A DNA stretch of 64,000 bases. Source: Macrococcoides bohemicum (GTDB taxonomy: Bacteria; Bacillota; Bacilli; Staphylococcales; Staphylococcaceae). The notes beneath the pieces are model-generated. The model had not been told where the DNA came from. It saw only the letters and a list, made by a program, of their open reading frames with translations, and did no database searches. Positions 40,705-49,831 of the stretch are shown here, one piece after another. The stretch lies in the NCBI RefSeq assembly GCF_042658685.1, contig NZ_JBHSQY010000005.1; one strand, 5' to 3'. Numbering within the stretch: position 1 is the stretch's first letter; each line of letters opens with the position of its first letter. Made by a program: the position numbers and the translations under genes.

Positions 40705-41772
40705 CTAAAGAAAATCATATATCGTAAGATTTTCATACACTTTATTTTTTAAATTACCCACAGAGACGCCTACTAACCGTATATTGTTAAACTCCTCTTT
40801 AAGGTCAGTATATAATAACACAGCTGTATTATAAATGGTATCAGCTTGATCTGTAAAGTCTAATATTTTTGTTTGTTTTGTATGTGATTCAAAGTCACTA
40901 GTTTTTATTTTGACGGTAATCGTATCACTTACTTTATTTAAATCCTGAAGTTTCAATGCCACTTTTTCTGAGTGCGTACGCATTGTCTGTAATATAAATA
41001 CTTCATCCTGAACATCATGAGAAAATGTTGATTCCTTACCAATTGATTTTCTTACTCGGTCCATATTTATTATGTCAGAACCAATACCACGAGCTTTTTG
41101 ATATAAACTACTACCTTTCTTACCGAATAATTCAATTAATTCAAGTTCAGATTTATCACGTAAATCTTTGCCGTTCATTATCTTAAGTCTTTGCATCTCC
41201 TCCTCTGTCACTTTCCCTACACCAGGAAATTCACCGATGGGAAGTTCAGCTAATATTTGTTCAACATTTCCGTAATGGATAACCGTTAAACCATTCGGCT
41301 TATTCATGCCGGAAGCAATCTTTGCTAAAAATTTATTATAAGAAACACCAGCTGAACACGTAAGATTTGTAGCTGTCAGAATATCTCTTTTAATAAAAGC
41401 TGCAATTTGACTTGCACCAAGATCTTTACGTACAAGATGTGTTATATCTAAATACGCTTCATCTAGTGATACCGGTTGTACAATATCAGTGTAGCCTTTA
41501 AATATCGACATAATTTGACTCGACACTTCTTTATATACATCAAATCTAGGACTCACATAATAGCCGTCTGGGCACAACTGATGTGCACGAGCAGTAGGCA
41601 TCGCACTATGCACACCAAATTTACGCGCTTCGTAACTCGCCGTTGCCACAACACCACGATTACGACTCTTGCCACCAACAATGACAGGTTTACCTTTTAG
41701 GTCAGGATTATCCCGCTGCTCAACTTGTGCATAGAAAGCATCCATATCGATGTGAATGATTCTTCTCTCCAT
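40705..41772 (-). CDS. dinB: DNA polymerase IV (Y family)
   Basis: An error-prone translesion polymerase. The catalytic acidic residues lie in IHIDMDAFYAQVEQ (D9 region) and VSLDEAYLDIT; the steric and finger motifs PVIVGGKSRNRGVVATASYEAR and the helix-hairpin-helix AELPIGEFPGVGK follow. The C-terminal little-finger domain ends FNNIRLVGVSVGNL; the extreme C-terminus (YENLTIYDFL) could be a short clamp-binding peptide. Length (355 aa) is normal. Confidence 0.94.
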   Translation of the reverse strand: MERRIIHIDMDAFYAQVEQRDNPDLKGKPVIVGGKSRNRGVVATASYEARKFGVHSAMPTARAHQLCPDGYYVSPRFDVYKEVSSQIMSIFKGYTDIVQPVSLDEAYLDITHLVRKDLGASQIAAFIKRDILTATNLTCSAGVSYNKFLAKIASGMNKPNGLTVIHYGNVEQILAELPIGEFPGVGKVTEEEMQRLKIMNGKDLRDKSELELIELFGKKGSSLYQKARGIGSDIINMDRVRKSIGKESTFSHDVQDEVFILQTMRTHSEKVALKLQDLNKVSDTITVKIKTSDFESHTKQTKILDFTDQADTIYNTAVLLYTDLKEEFNNIRLVGVSVGNLKNKVYENLTIYDFL

Positions 41773-41909
41773 ATTATCACTTCTTTAGTTTTCTTGTACT
41801 TTAATTATATATGAAAAGTGCGGGAGAAGATAATTCAGGATACTTCCGTGTGGAAATGATTGTATTTCATTAATACTACCGCTTGCGAAAACAACCACAT
41901 AACAAAAAA

Positions 41910-41930
41910 CACAGACTACAAAAGTCTGTG
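41910..41930 (-). terminator. Terminator of the lost monooxygenase gene
   Basis: Eight-bp arms CACAGACT (41910-41917) and AGTCTGTG (41923-41930) are followed on the minus strand by TTTTTTGTT. It lies 16 bp beyond the remnant's stop. Confidence 0.75.
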
Positions 41931-41945
41931 CTTTAATAACTATAT

Positions 41946-42090
41946 TTATTTCAGTCTCGCATCTAAACCATATTGATATGGTACACCTAAATGTTCTCTC
42001 AACGTATTTCCCTCATAATCTTTATGGAAGACACCACGTTCCTGTAAAATCGGAACAACTTCATCTAAAATCGTGCTATAAAAAACTTTC
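41946..42090 (-). pseudogene. C-terminal remnant of an LLM-class flavin-dependent monooxygenase
   Basis: The minus strand encodes about 45 residues including LDEVVPILQERGVFHKDYEG and NTLREHLGVP, then a stop. This is the usual end of bacterial luciferase-like monooxygenases of the NtaA/SnaA type. The frame stops matching at about 42090, where the terminator of the next gene begins, so the first 400 or so residues were deleted. The stop and terminator are intact. Confidence 0.7.
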
Positions 42091-42098
42091 AACAAAAA

Positions 42099-42118
42099 AA
42101 GCCCTGTTTCCAGAGCTT
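42099..42118 (-). terminator. Terminator downstream of the RNA methyltransferase gene
   Basis: Arms AAGCCCTG (42099-42106) and CAGAGCTT (42111-42118), with one mismatch, are followed on the minus strand by a T7 tract. It lies 120 bp past the methyltransferase stop, next to the extra copy of that gene's end. Confidence 0.65.
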
Positions 42119-42131
42119 TCAAAAATCAAGT

Positions 42132-42264
42132 ACTTACTTCGTAAGTCTAACTACGACCTCGTCAGTAGCTTGCTGCCAATCATACTTCGGCGTTGCCTCG
42201 TCTTCTTGGGCAAGCCTTGCATGGGTCTCCATAAGACTTACTTCGTAAGTCTAACTACGACCTC
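42132..42264. repeat. 29-bp direct repeat of the RNA methyltransferase 3' end
   Basis: The sequence ACTTACTTCGTAAGTCTAAC continuing to ACGACCTC (29 bp) occurs at 42132-42160 and 42236-42264 with no mismatch. The second is the true 3' end of the gene at 42238-43602, coding for EVVVRLTK and its stop. The first is an extra copy. The 75 bp between looks GC-richer than its surroundings and stays open in the same reading direction (beginning METHARLAQEDE, ending in the duplicated EVVVRLTK). This is the form of an integration scar. Confidence 0.85.
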
Positions 42265-43602
42265 AGTATGTGCTGTTTGCGGGAATAAGTCGACTGGTTT
42301 TACCGTTTCTAACTTGTATCCTGCGTCTGCAAATTTACGGCAGTCACGCGCACATGTTGATGGGTTACAGCTGACATAGACGATCTTTTTAGGATTTTGT
42401 GCAATTAATGTCTGAATAAAGTCATCGTCTAATCCTTTTCGTGGTGGATCGACTACTGCTACATCAAACTTAACGCCTTCCTCGCTCCACTTCGGTAGGA
42501 TTTCATCTGCTGCGCCTGTCTCAAAATGTACATTATCAATGCCATTCATCTTAGCGTTCTGTTTCGCCATCTTAATAGATTCATGCACAATTTCCATCGC
42601 ATAGACCTGTTTCGCCTGCTGTGCTAATGCTAAAGAAATCGTCCCTATACCACAATATGCGTCCAACACTGTTTCAGTACCATTTAAATCTGCTGCTTCT
42701 AAAGCTAATTGATACAATACTTCTGCTTGTGGTGTATTCACCTGGAAGAATGAGTTTGGCGATACTCTGAATTCTAGTCCTAACATCTTATCAGTATAGT
42801 AGGGTGTACCATGTAGTACTGTATTGTTACGGCCTAATATCACGTTACCTTCTTGGTTATTAAAGTTTAATACAACACTTTCAACATTTTCGATTTCATT
42901 CACGATATCATGTGTAATTGATTCGATATTTTGCAGACGTTTTTTATTCGTCACTAATATAATCATTAATTGTCCTGTATAATGGCCACGTTTCACTACG
43001 ATATGACGGATTTCACCGTTATGGTTACGCTCATTATATGGCACAATATCATATTTACGTAATATATCTCTTACTTTCACAATCGCTGCATCGATGTCTT
43101 TATGCTGAATATAGAAATTCTCAACAGGTACAAGCTGATGACTATTCTTTCTGAAGAATCCTGTCTCAAGCATGCCATTAACAGTTCTTACTGGAATCTG
43201 TGCTTTATTTCGGTATTCATAAGGTACTTCCATCCCTACAGTTTCAGCTACTTTTACACCTTTAAACTTACCTAATCGTTCAAACGCGCTTTCTACTAAA
43301 TGCTGTTTGAACTTTAATTGAGCTGGATACGATAAATGTTGTAATGTCATCGTTCCAATTTGTCGACCAACAATATCTTTTTCCGCTACACGGTCCGGGC
43401 TTTCCGTCTGTACTGAAACAAGACGTGCAAATCCAAATGTCTTACCGACTTTCATCACTTTAATCGTCACGTCTTCTCCTGGTAATGCGCCTTCAACGAA
43501 AAATGGATAATCGTCAATCTTAACAACACCAGATCCTTCATGCGTTAAGTCTACTACTGTCCCTTGTAATTCGTCATTTTTGTTAAATTTAATTTGTTTC
43601 AT
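42238..43602 (-). CDS. RNA uracil-C5 methyltransferase (RlmCD/TrmA family, no Fe-S cysteines)
   Basis: A SAM-dependent methyltransferase of 454 residues that probably makes 5-methyluridine in 23S rRNA. It has the TRAM domain (about 5-60), VLDAYCGIGTISLALAQ for SAM, DPPRKGLDD and the catalytic cysteine in VSCNPSTCARDC. Where its paralogue at 20355 has an Fe-S cysteine cluster, this one reads KDIVGRQIGTMTLQHLSY with none. In S. aureus such a gene sits close to dagK, and dagK is nearby here too. Its 3' end is duplicated downstream. Confidence 0.9.
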   Translation of the reverse strand: MKQIKFNKNDELQGTVVDLTHEGSGVVKIDDYPFFVEGALPGEDVTIKVMKVGKTFGFARLVSVQTESPDRVAEKDIVGRQIGTMTLQHLSYPAQLKFKQHLVESAFERLGKFKGVKVAETVGMEVPYEYRNKAQIPVRTVNGMLETGFFRKNSHQLVPVENFYIQHKDIDAAIVKVRDILRKYDIVPYNERNHNGEIRHIVVKRGHYTGQLMIILVTNKKRLQNIESITHDIVNEIENVESVVLNFNNQEGNVILGRNNTVLHGTPYYTDKMLGLEFRVSPNSFFQVNTPQAEVLYQLALEAADLNGTETVLDAYCGIGTISLALAQQAKQVYAMEIVHESIKMAKQNAKMNGIDNVHFETGAADEILPKWSEEGVKFDVAVVDPPRKGLDDDFIQTLIAQNPKKIVYVSCNPSTCARDCRKFADAGYKLETVKPVDLFPQTAHTEVVVRLTK

Positions 43603-43681
43603 ATTTTCTCCTAATATTTTATTTCAAAATATTGATAAGACACAATGATTTCGAATGTGTTACTAAGGTATCGTCTTATCC

Positions 43682-45493
43682 TTATGTTAATGCTGTATTA
43701 AGTTCGTAAATTAAATAGTCATCGTCGTATGTTTCTGTTGGCGTAATCCCTGGTTGCAAATATGCTGATCCTTTTGGACTTGATTTAAATTTATATATGC
43801 CATCCTGTAAAAACGTAAATGGTCTTGTTGGTTGAAAATCAACCCCAAATCTTTTTATATAATCAATAATAATTTGTCTAATTTCAATATCTTCTAATTG
43901 TATCTTAGTCACTGAGGCATCATTTAATATTGGACAAAAGTTTGTACGATAATCTGTCGTTAGCACTGTAAATTGCTGTTCATCAGTTACAGGTTGATTT
44001 AAATAGGTTAAATCTTTAATACGATACGTGTCATTTATTTTCTCACCTACACTACTGTACCGTGCTTCTCGTGATAAGTCTATACAATAGTTTAAATCAT
44101 AGAAGATATCCATGTTATAACTTGGAAATCCAGGTGATGTTGATTTATTATCTTTAAGCATATATTCACTATCTGTTGTATTAAAACAAGATACGCTCCA
44201 TTCGACCCACTCTCGTAAGATGCGACCAGAAACATTTACGGCTGACATCTTATTTGGAAAGCGATAAATATTAATTGCATCTTTAAGTGTTAGTTCACCA
44301 CTGTCAATTTCGATATAATCATTTACCCCATCTCTTCCAGCTTTAATTGGTGCACTTGTTGATATAATATTTGTACTTGCTAGTTTGAGTTGATGATTGC
44401 CAATCATTTGTTCAATTGCATATTTACCTGCTTTAGCTATTACTTCTACCACAGTGCTCGTACCAACTTGCGCAAAATAACTATCGTGATGGCGCTCAGT
44501 CATGCCAATGGGTTGTTTTATGTAATCTAACACACCCTGATGCGCAGTTTGATTTACATCTATAAAATGTGTATTAATCTCCACATCACTTGATTTTAAT
44601 TCGATAACGTTACTTTTACCGTTCACAATCTTAAAGCCTTGTTCTGTTTTCTCGAGCGCAAGGTCTATTCTTCCAAGATGGCTTGCAAAACATACAGGCT
44701 GGACACCATAAGCGTGAAATACACGCCCATTCTCATTATCGACATCTGGAATATTCACATAGTCAGATCCAGGAAATTGCTGATGTGTATGACCGAACAC
44801 AAACGCATCGACTGCCTCAATCTGTGCCAAGCGATATACCTGATTTTCAATGCCTTTCATATTTTCTAATTGTTCTTGATCTAACCCTGTATGCATTAAT
44901 GCGATGACAACATCACATCCAAATGCTTTTAACTGATTGCTATATTGATACAATGCGTCATACATATCTTCAACAATTACACGATCCGTTAAATGGTCTT
45001 CATCCCATTTCATAATTTGCTCAGGTACGACACCTGTTATACCGATTTTTACCGTTGTTCCATCTTTATATGACTTTTCAACGATATGAAAAGGCGCAAC
45101 AACGAAGTCACCATTAATATATTTCACATTACAATTGATTAATGGAAACAATGCCTGACGATTGGCTTTATCTAAATATTCAAGTCCATAATTAAATTCA
45201 TGGTTACCTAAAGTGCCAGCATCATAGCCTATCTCATTCATCATATTGATTGCAGGATGAATTGACGGACGCATTTCTGCTGCATAATCTGCCATAATAT
45301 TTCCTTGCAGTATATCACCGTTATCTACAACAACTGTTGCAACATCAATCTTTTCATTAGCTGCTTTAATCGCTTCAATCTTACTGCCAGCAAGAATTAA
45401 TCCGTTAATTTTCAGATCACTTTCTAAAAAATAATCATATAAACTAATATGACTATGTGTATCTGTCGTTGCTAATATCGATAATCTATACAT
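43682..45493 (-). CDS. 5'-nucleotidase / 2',3'-cyclic phosphodiesterase family metallophosphatase
   Basis: A 603-residue two-domain phosphatase. The metallophosphoesterase domain (1-260) shows TTDTHSHI, VDNGDILQGN, LGNHEFNYG, ALMHTG and FGHTHQQF, the full set of metal ligands. The C-terminal 5'-nucleotidase domain includes INIYRFPNKMSAVNVSG. There is no signal peptide or wall anchor, so it should act in the cytoplasm, unlike many exported relatives. ATG 45493 (MYRLSIL) has AAAGGTGG upstream. It is divergent from the SDR gene. Confidence 0.87.
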   Translation of the reverse strand: MYRLSILATTDTHSHISLYDYFLESDLKINGLILAGSKIEAIKAANEKIDVATVVVDNGDILQGNIMADYAAEMRPSIHPAINMMNEIGYDAGTLGNHEFNYGLEYLDKANRQALFPLINCNVKYINGDFVVAPFHIVEKSYKDGTTVKIGITGVVPEQIMKWDEDHLTDRVIVEDMYDALYQYSNQLKAFGCDVVIALMHTGLDQEQLENMKGIENQVYRLAQIEAVDAFVFGHTHQQFPGSDYVNIPDVDNENGRVFHAYGVQPVCFASHLGRIDLALEKTEQGFKIVNGKSNVIELKSSDVEINTHFIDVNQTAHQGVLDYIKQPIGMTERHHDSYFAQVGTSTVVEVIAKAGKYAIEQMIGNHQLKLASTNIISTSAPIKAGRDGVNDYIEIDSGELTLKDAINIYRFPNKMSAVNVSGRILREWVEWSVSCFNTTDSEYMLKDNKSTSPGFPSYNMDIFYDLNYCIDLSREARYSSVGEKINDTYRIKDLTYLNQPVTDEQQFTVLTTDYRTNFCPILNDASVTKIQLEDIEIRQIIIDYIKRFGVDFQPTRPFTFLQDGIYKFKSSPKGSAYLQPGITPTETYDDDYLIYELNTALT

Positions 45494-45605
45494 ATGTGCG
45501 CCACCTTTCACATTTATTTTATTAGAAATTAAATAGAATGTCATTTTTTCTATCATAGATTAATCTTGTAAATTACGGGTATTGAATCAAAAAGGGAGTG
45601 ACTTT

Positions 45606-46424
45606 ATGTATAAAGATTTAACAGGAAAAGTGGCTATTATTACTGGCGGGGCATCAGGTATAGGAAGAGCAACAGCCATACGCTTTGCAAAAGAAGGCAT
45701 CAACGTAGTTATCAACTATCGTTCTCGCGAAGTTGAAGCAAATGAACTTGTCAATATCGTAAAAGAGATTGGTGTCGATGCACTTGCAATAAGAGCAGAT
45801 ACTACAAATAAAAATGAAATGGAAAGTCTGGTAAAGCAGACAATCGATCATTTCGGTGCATTTCATATTATGGTAAATAATGCTGGTATTCAGTCTGATA
45901 TACCAAGCCATACGATGCCCATTGATGAGTTTGATAAAGTAATTGATGTTAATCTTCGTGGTACATTTATCGGTTGTCAACTGGCGCTAAAGCATTTTAT
46001 GGATCGCAAATTTAAAGGCAGTATCATTAATATTTCAAGTGTTCATGAAATCATTCCATGGCCACATTACGCACACTATAGTGCAAGTAAAGGTGGCGTA
46101 AAATTGATGACGCAAAGTTTAGCGTTAGAATATGCGCGCGTTCAAATTCGTATTAATAATATCGCCCCTGGCAGCATCAATACACCGATAAATGCTGAGA
46201 ACTTTAAAACACCTGAAGCGAAACGTGATGCTGATTTATTTGTCCCTATGGGCTATGTTGCCGAACCAGAAGAAATTGCTAGTGTAGCAGCATTTTTAGC
46301 CAGCAAGGAGAGTAAATATATTACAGGTCAAACGATTGTGGCGGATGGTGGACTAAGTCTTTATCCTTCACATCGTAATTTCGAATACGATGAATTATTA
46401 GAATCGTTTACAGATGAAATTTAA
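45606..46424 (+). CDS. Short-chain dehydrogenase, glucose 1-dehydrogenase-like
   Basis: A 272-residue NAD(P)-dependent SDR. It has TGGASGIG for the cofactor, NNAG, the catalytic Ser in NISSVHEIIPWPHY and YSASK with the Tyr/Lys pair. The VHEIIPWP segment and the C-terminal ADGG with YPSHR closely resemble Bacillus glucose 1-dehydrogenase, so a sugar substrate is plausible. ATG 45606 (MYKDL) follows AAAGGGAG. A strong terminator follows the stop. Confidence 0.85.
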   Translation: MYKDLTGKVAIITGGASGIGRATAIRFAKEGINVVINYRSREVEANELVNIVKEIGVDALAIRADTTNKNEMESLVKQTIDHFGAFHIMVNNAGIQSDIPSHTMPIDEFDKVIDVNLRGTFIGCQLALKHFMDRKFKGSIINISSVHEIIPWPHYAHYSASKGGVKLMTQSLALEYARVQIRINNIAPGSINTPINAENFKTPEAKRDADLFVPMGYVAEPEEIASVAAFLASKESKYITGQTIVADGGLSLYPSHRNFEYDELLESFTDEI

Positions 46425-46463
46425 ATAAAAACTGCTTTCTCGCATTGAGAAAGCAGTTTTTAT
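46425..46463. terminator. Bidirectional terminator
   Basis: Seventeen-bp perfect arms (46425-46441 and 46447-46463) around a GCATT loop separate the convergent SDR and diacylglycerol kinase genes. Confidence 0.9.
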
Positions 46464-47416
46464 TATTCCTTTTCAAGGTCTTGCTTATATTGAATGATAA
46501 TCTCATTTTCTTTATCTGGATGTAATTTATCTAACTGACTATATACATTGATATGTCTTTCTAAATTCACAAAATGCGCCGGTAGTATCCCACCAAACTC
46601 ACCGTCAACATTGAGCTGTACTTTTTCAAAAGACGATACTTTTATATCTTTCGCTTTTATATAATGTACTTTCGGATGTTTAATGTGATCCCCACGTGAA
46701 GCAAGTGAGAATACATGTCCGAATTCAGCAAAATTTACTTTTTCTAAAAATAATAAAGTAAAGTATCCATCATTTATCGATGCGTTCGGTACTAACTTTT
46801 CAAATCCACCTACAGAGTTCGTCAATCCGATTAAAAATAACATCACTTCACCACTAAATACCTTACCGTCATATTCAATACGAATATCCGTCGCCTTTAT
46901 TTCCGGCAACATCTCTAAACCTTTAATATAGTATGCTAAAGGCCCTAGCACAGTCTTAAGTTTGCTCGGCGCTTCATAACTTACTTCAGTAATCTTACCA
47001 CCACCTGCAATGTTGATAAAATAACGATTGTTCATCTTACCTACATCAACCGGTACAGTGTTTCCTTCTATAATCACATCTACTGCTTGTAAAATATCTT
47101 TCGGAATGAGCAATGCTCTACCGAAATCATTTACTGTACCCATCGGTATTACACCAATATTCGGTCGATATTCCTGTTCAGCAATACCGTTTATTACTTC
47201 ATTAATCGTCCCGTCACCACCCGACGCAATAATAAGATCAAAGCGATCTTCTACAGCTTGTCGCGCCGCTTGTATCGCATCACCTTCTGCTTTTGTTGCA
47301 TAGGCACTCGTTTCATACCCTGCATCTTCTAGCTTAATTAATACATCAGCCAATGACTTCTTAAATAATTCTCGTCCTGAAGTTGGATTATAAATAATTC
47401 TCGCTCTTTTTCTCAA
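46463..47416 (-). CDS. dagK: Diacylglycerol kinase DagK/DgkB
   Basis: A soluble kinase that returns diacylglycerol to phospholipid synthesis, needed when lipoteichoic acid synthesis releases it. The opening RKRARIIYNPTSGRELFKK and ASGGDGTINEVINGIAE, with the nucleotide-binding GGDGT, match S. aureus DagK. The start is TTG 47416 (317 aa) with AGGTGG eight bases upstream; earlier GTG codons would overlap the site. It follows the 62-residue membrane gene by 12 bp and the HerA-like gene before that. Confidence 0.92.
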   Translation of the reverse strand: MRKRARIIYNPTSGRELFKKSLADVLIKLEDAGYETSAYATKAEGDAIQAARQAVEDRFDLIIASGGDGTINEVINGIAEQEYRPNIGVIPMGTVNDFGRALLIPKDILQAVDVIIEGNTVPVDVGKMNNRYFINIAGGGKITEVSYEAPSKLKTVLGPLAYYIKGLEMLPEIKATDIRIEYDGKVFSGEVMLFLIGLTNSVGGFEKLVPNASINDGYFTLLFLEKVNFAEFGHVFSLASRGDHIKHPKVHYIKAKDIKVSSFEKVQLNVDGEFGGILPAHFVNLERHINVYSQLDKLHPDKENEIIIQYKQDLEKE

Positions 47417-47428
47417 AAAGCACACCAC

Positions 47429-47617
47429 CTATTTCTTCTCTTTTAAAAATCCACGGTCTTTCAAATACATTCTAAATAGAATAAATGTTACAATCACGAT
47501 ACATACTTGTACACCTTTAATAAATATTTCGTTATTCTGGACAGTAGGTGTCATCAATACAATCACCAATGAAATATTAATTGCGATGAGTACAATATAA
47601 ATCCATCCACTTTTCAT
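47429..47617 (-). CDS. Small two-span membrane protein between herA-like and dagK
   Basis: A 62-residue protein with two hydrophobic helices (about 5-22 and 31-50) and a basic C-terminus (KDRGFLKEKK). Its ATG overlaps the stop of the HerA-like gene by one base (TAATG), so it is translationally coupled. The family is not recognised. Confidence 0.7.
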   Translation of the reverse strand: MKSGWIYIVLIAINISLVIVLMTPTVQNNEIFIKGVQVCIVIVTFILFRMYLKDRGFLKEKK

Positions 47618-49068
47618 TATCGTTTTCTCCCGCCGAATATATTTCGTACAATTTCACGACCGATTTGTCGACCTACACTAGTAAGTACACTTGTCGCAAC
47701 TTTTTGTAATTCTGATTTTGGTTTTCTTTTTTCAGCTTTTACAGTTTTATCTTGTAATTTTGCTTCAGCTGCCTTTTCCTTTTCAACTTCTAATTGCGCA
47801 AACTTTTCCTGTAACAATTCATATGCACTTTCTCGGTCGATTGCTGTGCCGTATTTCGCTTGATAAGGATTTTCTGTAAGTACAGTTTGTTTAACGGTAC
47901 TATCGATAACGCCTATCTTACTTTCAGGTGGTCGTATAAAGGCACGTTCTACAATGCTAGGTTGACCTTCTTCATTTAAACATGATATTAATGCTTCACC
48001 TGTCTTTAATTCACCGATTACAGCCGCCACATCCAGTTCCGGATTTTGTCTGAATGTTTCAGAAGCACTTTTCACTGCTTTCTGATCTCGTGGTGTAAAT
48101 GAACGTAATGCATGCTGTATACGGTTACCAAGTTGTCCTAACACTTCATCAGGTAAATCTACTGGATTTTGAGTAATGAAATACACCCCTACACCTTTAG
48201 ATCGTACAAGACGAACGACCTGTTCAACTTGCGTAACAAATGATGCTGGTGCATCTTTAAATAGTAAATGTGCTTCATCAAAGAAAAATACAAGTTTCGG
48301 TTTATCTAGATCACCAACTTCAGGTAATTCCTCAAACAATTCTGTTAATAACCACAAAAGGAAAGTTGAATAAAGTACGGGTTTTGTAAATAAGTTATTC
48401 GCCATAAGCACATTGATAATGCCTTCACCGTCAGGACTTACTTCCATAAAATCAGTTAAGCTTAAAGCAGGTTCACCGAAAAAGTTCTCAGCACCTTGTG
48501 ATTCAAATGATAACAGTTTACGTTGAATCGCTCCCACTGATTGTTTTGTAATATTTCCATATTTACTGCTATATTCAGATGCATTATCCGCCATTTCTTT
48601 CAGTAAAGATTGTAAGTCTTTTAAGTCTAATAGCAATAACCCATTGTCATCACTAATTTTAAATGCGATATCTAAAATACCAGATTGCGTATCGTTTAAT
48701 TCTAATAAACGCGCTAAAAGCATCGGTCCCATTTCAGAGATTGTTGCTCTAACTGGTGCGCCATCAACGCCAAATATATCCCACAAACGAACAGGATAAC
48801 TTCTCGGCTGGTAATCTGTAATATTTAAGTCTTTTAATCGTTGTTCAATTTTTTCATTTAATGTCATCGGTTCAGCGATACTTGCCAAGTCCCCTTTAAT
48901 ATCTGCCAAAAACACCGGTACACCTGACTTTGAAAATTGTTCTGCTAAAACTTTTAATGTTACAGTTTTCCCTGTACCCGTTGCACCAGCTATCAATCCG
49001 TGACGATTTGCCATTTGTAATTGTAAAGTTATATCATTTATGTTTTTCGCAATATTTACTGTCGTCAT
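47617..49068 (-). CDS. HerA-like ATPase (DUF853, YjgR type)
   Basis: A 483-residue P-loop ATPase of the HerA/FtsK clade. Walker A is AGATGTGKTVTLK (about 28-40), FLADIKGDL follows, and Walker B is LVFFFDEAHLLF. The later VYFITQNPVDLPDEVLGQLGNRIQHALR is the arginine-finger region. HerA relatives pump or process DNA, usually with NurA; no nurA is next to it, and the biological role of DUF853 proteins is not established. The tail (430-483) is a charged coiled coil. The gene leads a unit with the 62-residue protein and dagK. Confidence 0.85.
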   Translation of the reverse strand: MTTVNIAKNINDITLQLQMANRHGLIAGATGTGKTVTLKVLAEQFSKSGVPVFLADIKGDLASIAEPMTLNEKIEQRLKDLNITDYQPRSYPVRLWDIFGVDGAPVRATISEMGPMLLARLLELNDTQSGILDIAFKISDDNGLLLLDLKDLQSLLKEMADNASEYSSKYGNITKQSVGAIQRKLLSFESQGAENFFGEPALSLTDFMEVSPDGEGIINVLMANNLFTKPVLYSTFLLWLLTELFEELPEVGDLDKPKLVFFFDEAHLLFKDAPASFVTQVEQVVRLVRSKGVGVYFITQNPVDLPDEVLGQLGNRIQHALRSFTPRDQKAVKSASETFRQNPELDVAAVIGELKTGEALISCLNEEGQPSIVERAFIRPPESKIGVIDSTVKQTVLTENPYQAKYGTAIDRESAYELLQEKFAQLEVEKEKAAEAKLQDKTVKAEKRKPKSELQKVATSVLTSVGRQIGREIVRNIFGGRKR

Positions 49069-49151
49069 CCATATCCCTACCCTTTTTATTTTGCATAGTT
49101 ACTATTTATTTTACAATAATCTATATATTATGCAATTTTGACAGAAAAAAA

Positions 49152-49172
49152 GGCTAAGCAGAATGCTTAACC
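49152..49172 (-). terminator. Terminator of the GrpB-family gene
   Basis: Arms GGCTAAGC (49152-49159) and GCTTAACC (49165-49172), with one wobble pair, are followed on the minus strand by a T7 tract. Confidence 0.7.
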
Positions 49173-49694
49173 TCTTTTCGCTTCATACCAGCGAAGTGCT
49201 TTTGCTTCTAATTTCAAAATATAGTCATTCTTCGTTACATTATAAGTGTTGAAATCATTTCTATATTGCACTGCTTGTTGCATCTTAAATTTGGCATATG
49301 CCAGACGTTCAAGTTTATGTTCACGTAAATAGTCTCTTAATGCGAGTCTTCTTGTAATTGCATTAAAGTTTGTTCTTTCAATCATCGTTACATAGAACGT
49401 CAGTTGATTTTTCTTTGCTACAAAGAGTCTGCACTGTTCATCAGTCATCTCTTTTACTTCTACTTCTTTATAACCGATAGCCTCCATCTTATCTTTATAT
49501 AAACTCACTTGTGATAAAGTTTTTACGATTGGTAATATATCTATCGTCTGATTACCAGGTAAATCTTTCACTGAAGTGCTTCCAAAATGATGAAGTTCAA
49601 CGATTTCATTTCTGAAAATTTCTATCAGTTCTTTTGCCTCATGGATAAAAATCTGATGATAGTCTTTTTCATTCCAAGGCGTATAATCAATCAT
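49167..49694 (-). CDS. GrpB-family (UPF0157) nucleotidyltransferase-fold protein
   Basis: A 175-residue protein of the GrpB family, which has a nucleotidyltransferase fold and no proven substrate. The core motif HHFGSTSVKDLPGNQTIDILPIV has the GST-S and the DI metal site, with a slightly unusual GNQ in place of the common AKP. GGAGGATCTTT precedes the ATG. It is a single gene with its own terminator. Confidence 0.83.
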   Translation of the reverse strand: MIDYTPWNEKDYHQIFIHEAKELIEIFRNEIVELHHFGSTSVKDLPGNQTIDILPIVKTLSQVSLYKDKMEAIGYKEVEVKEMTDEQCRLFVAKKNQLTFYVTMIERTNFNAITRRLALRDYLREHKLERLAYAKFKMQQAVQYRNDFNTYNVTKNDYILKLEAKALRWYEAKRG

Positions 49695-49803
49695 AAAGAT
49701 CCTCCGATTCAGGAAATGATACCATCGACACTTATATAGAGATATTTTACCATATCAATTGTAGTATTACTATCTTATTTTAATCATTTTCCAATTTGTA
49801 ATG

Positions 49804-49831
49804 TTCACAACTTAAGCTACACTTTTATAAT
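49804..49831 (+). promoter_or_regulatory. Possible promoter of the SGNH-like gene
   Basis: TTCACA (49804-49809) and TATAAT (49826-49831) are 16 bp apart in the 338-bp gap before the gene at 50033. The rest of that gap is AT-rich, with a direct repeat AAAAATCTAG at about 49853 and 49866 and no ORF I would call. Confidence 0.4.

Noticed and set aside
42132..42264. SCC-type attachment site
   Set aside because: The repeat bears no resemblance to the rlmH-end core used by Ccr recombinases, and rlmH is not here.
45654..45980. 108-residue minus-strand ORF inside the SDR gene
   Set aside because: It is the antisense of a conserved Rossmann-fold gene with no start signals and a cysteine-rich nonsense product.
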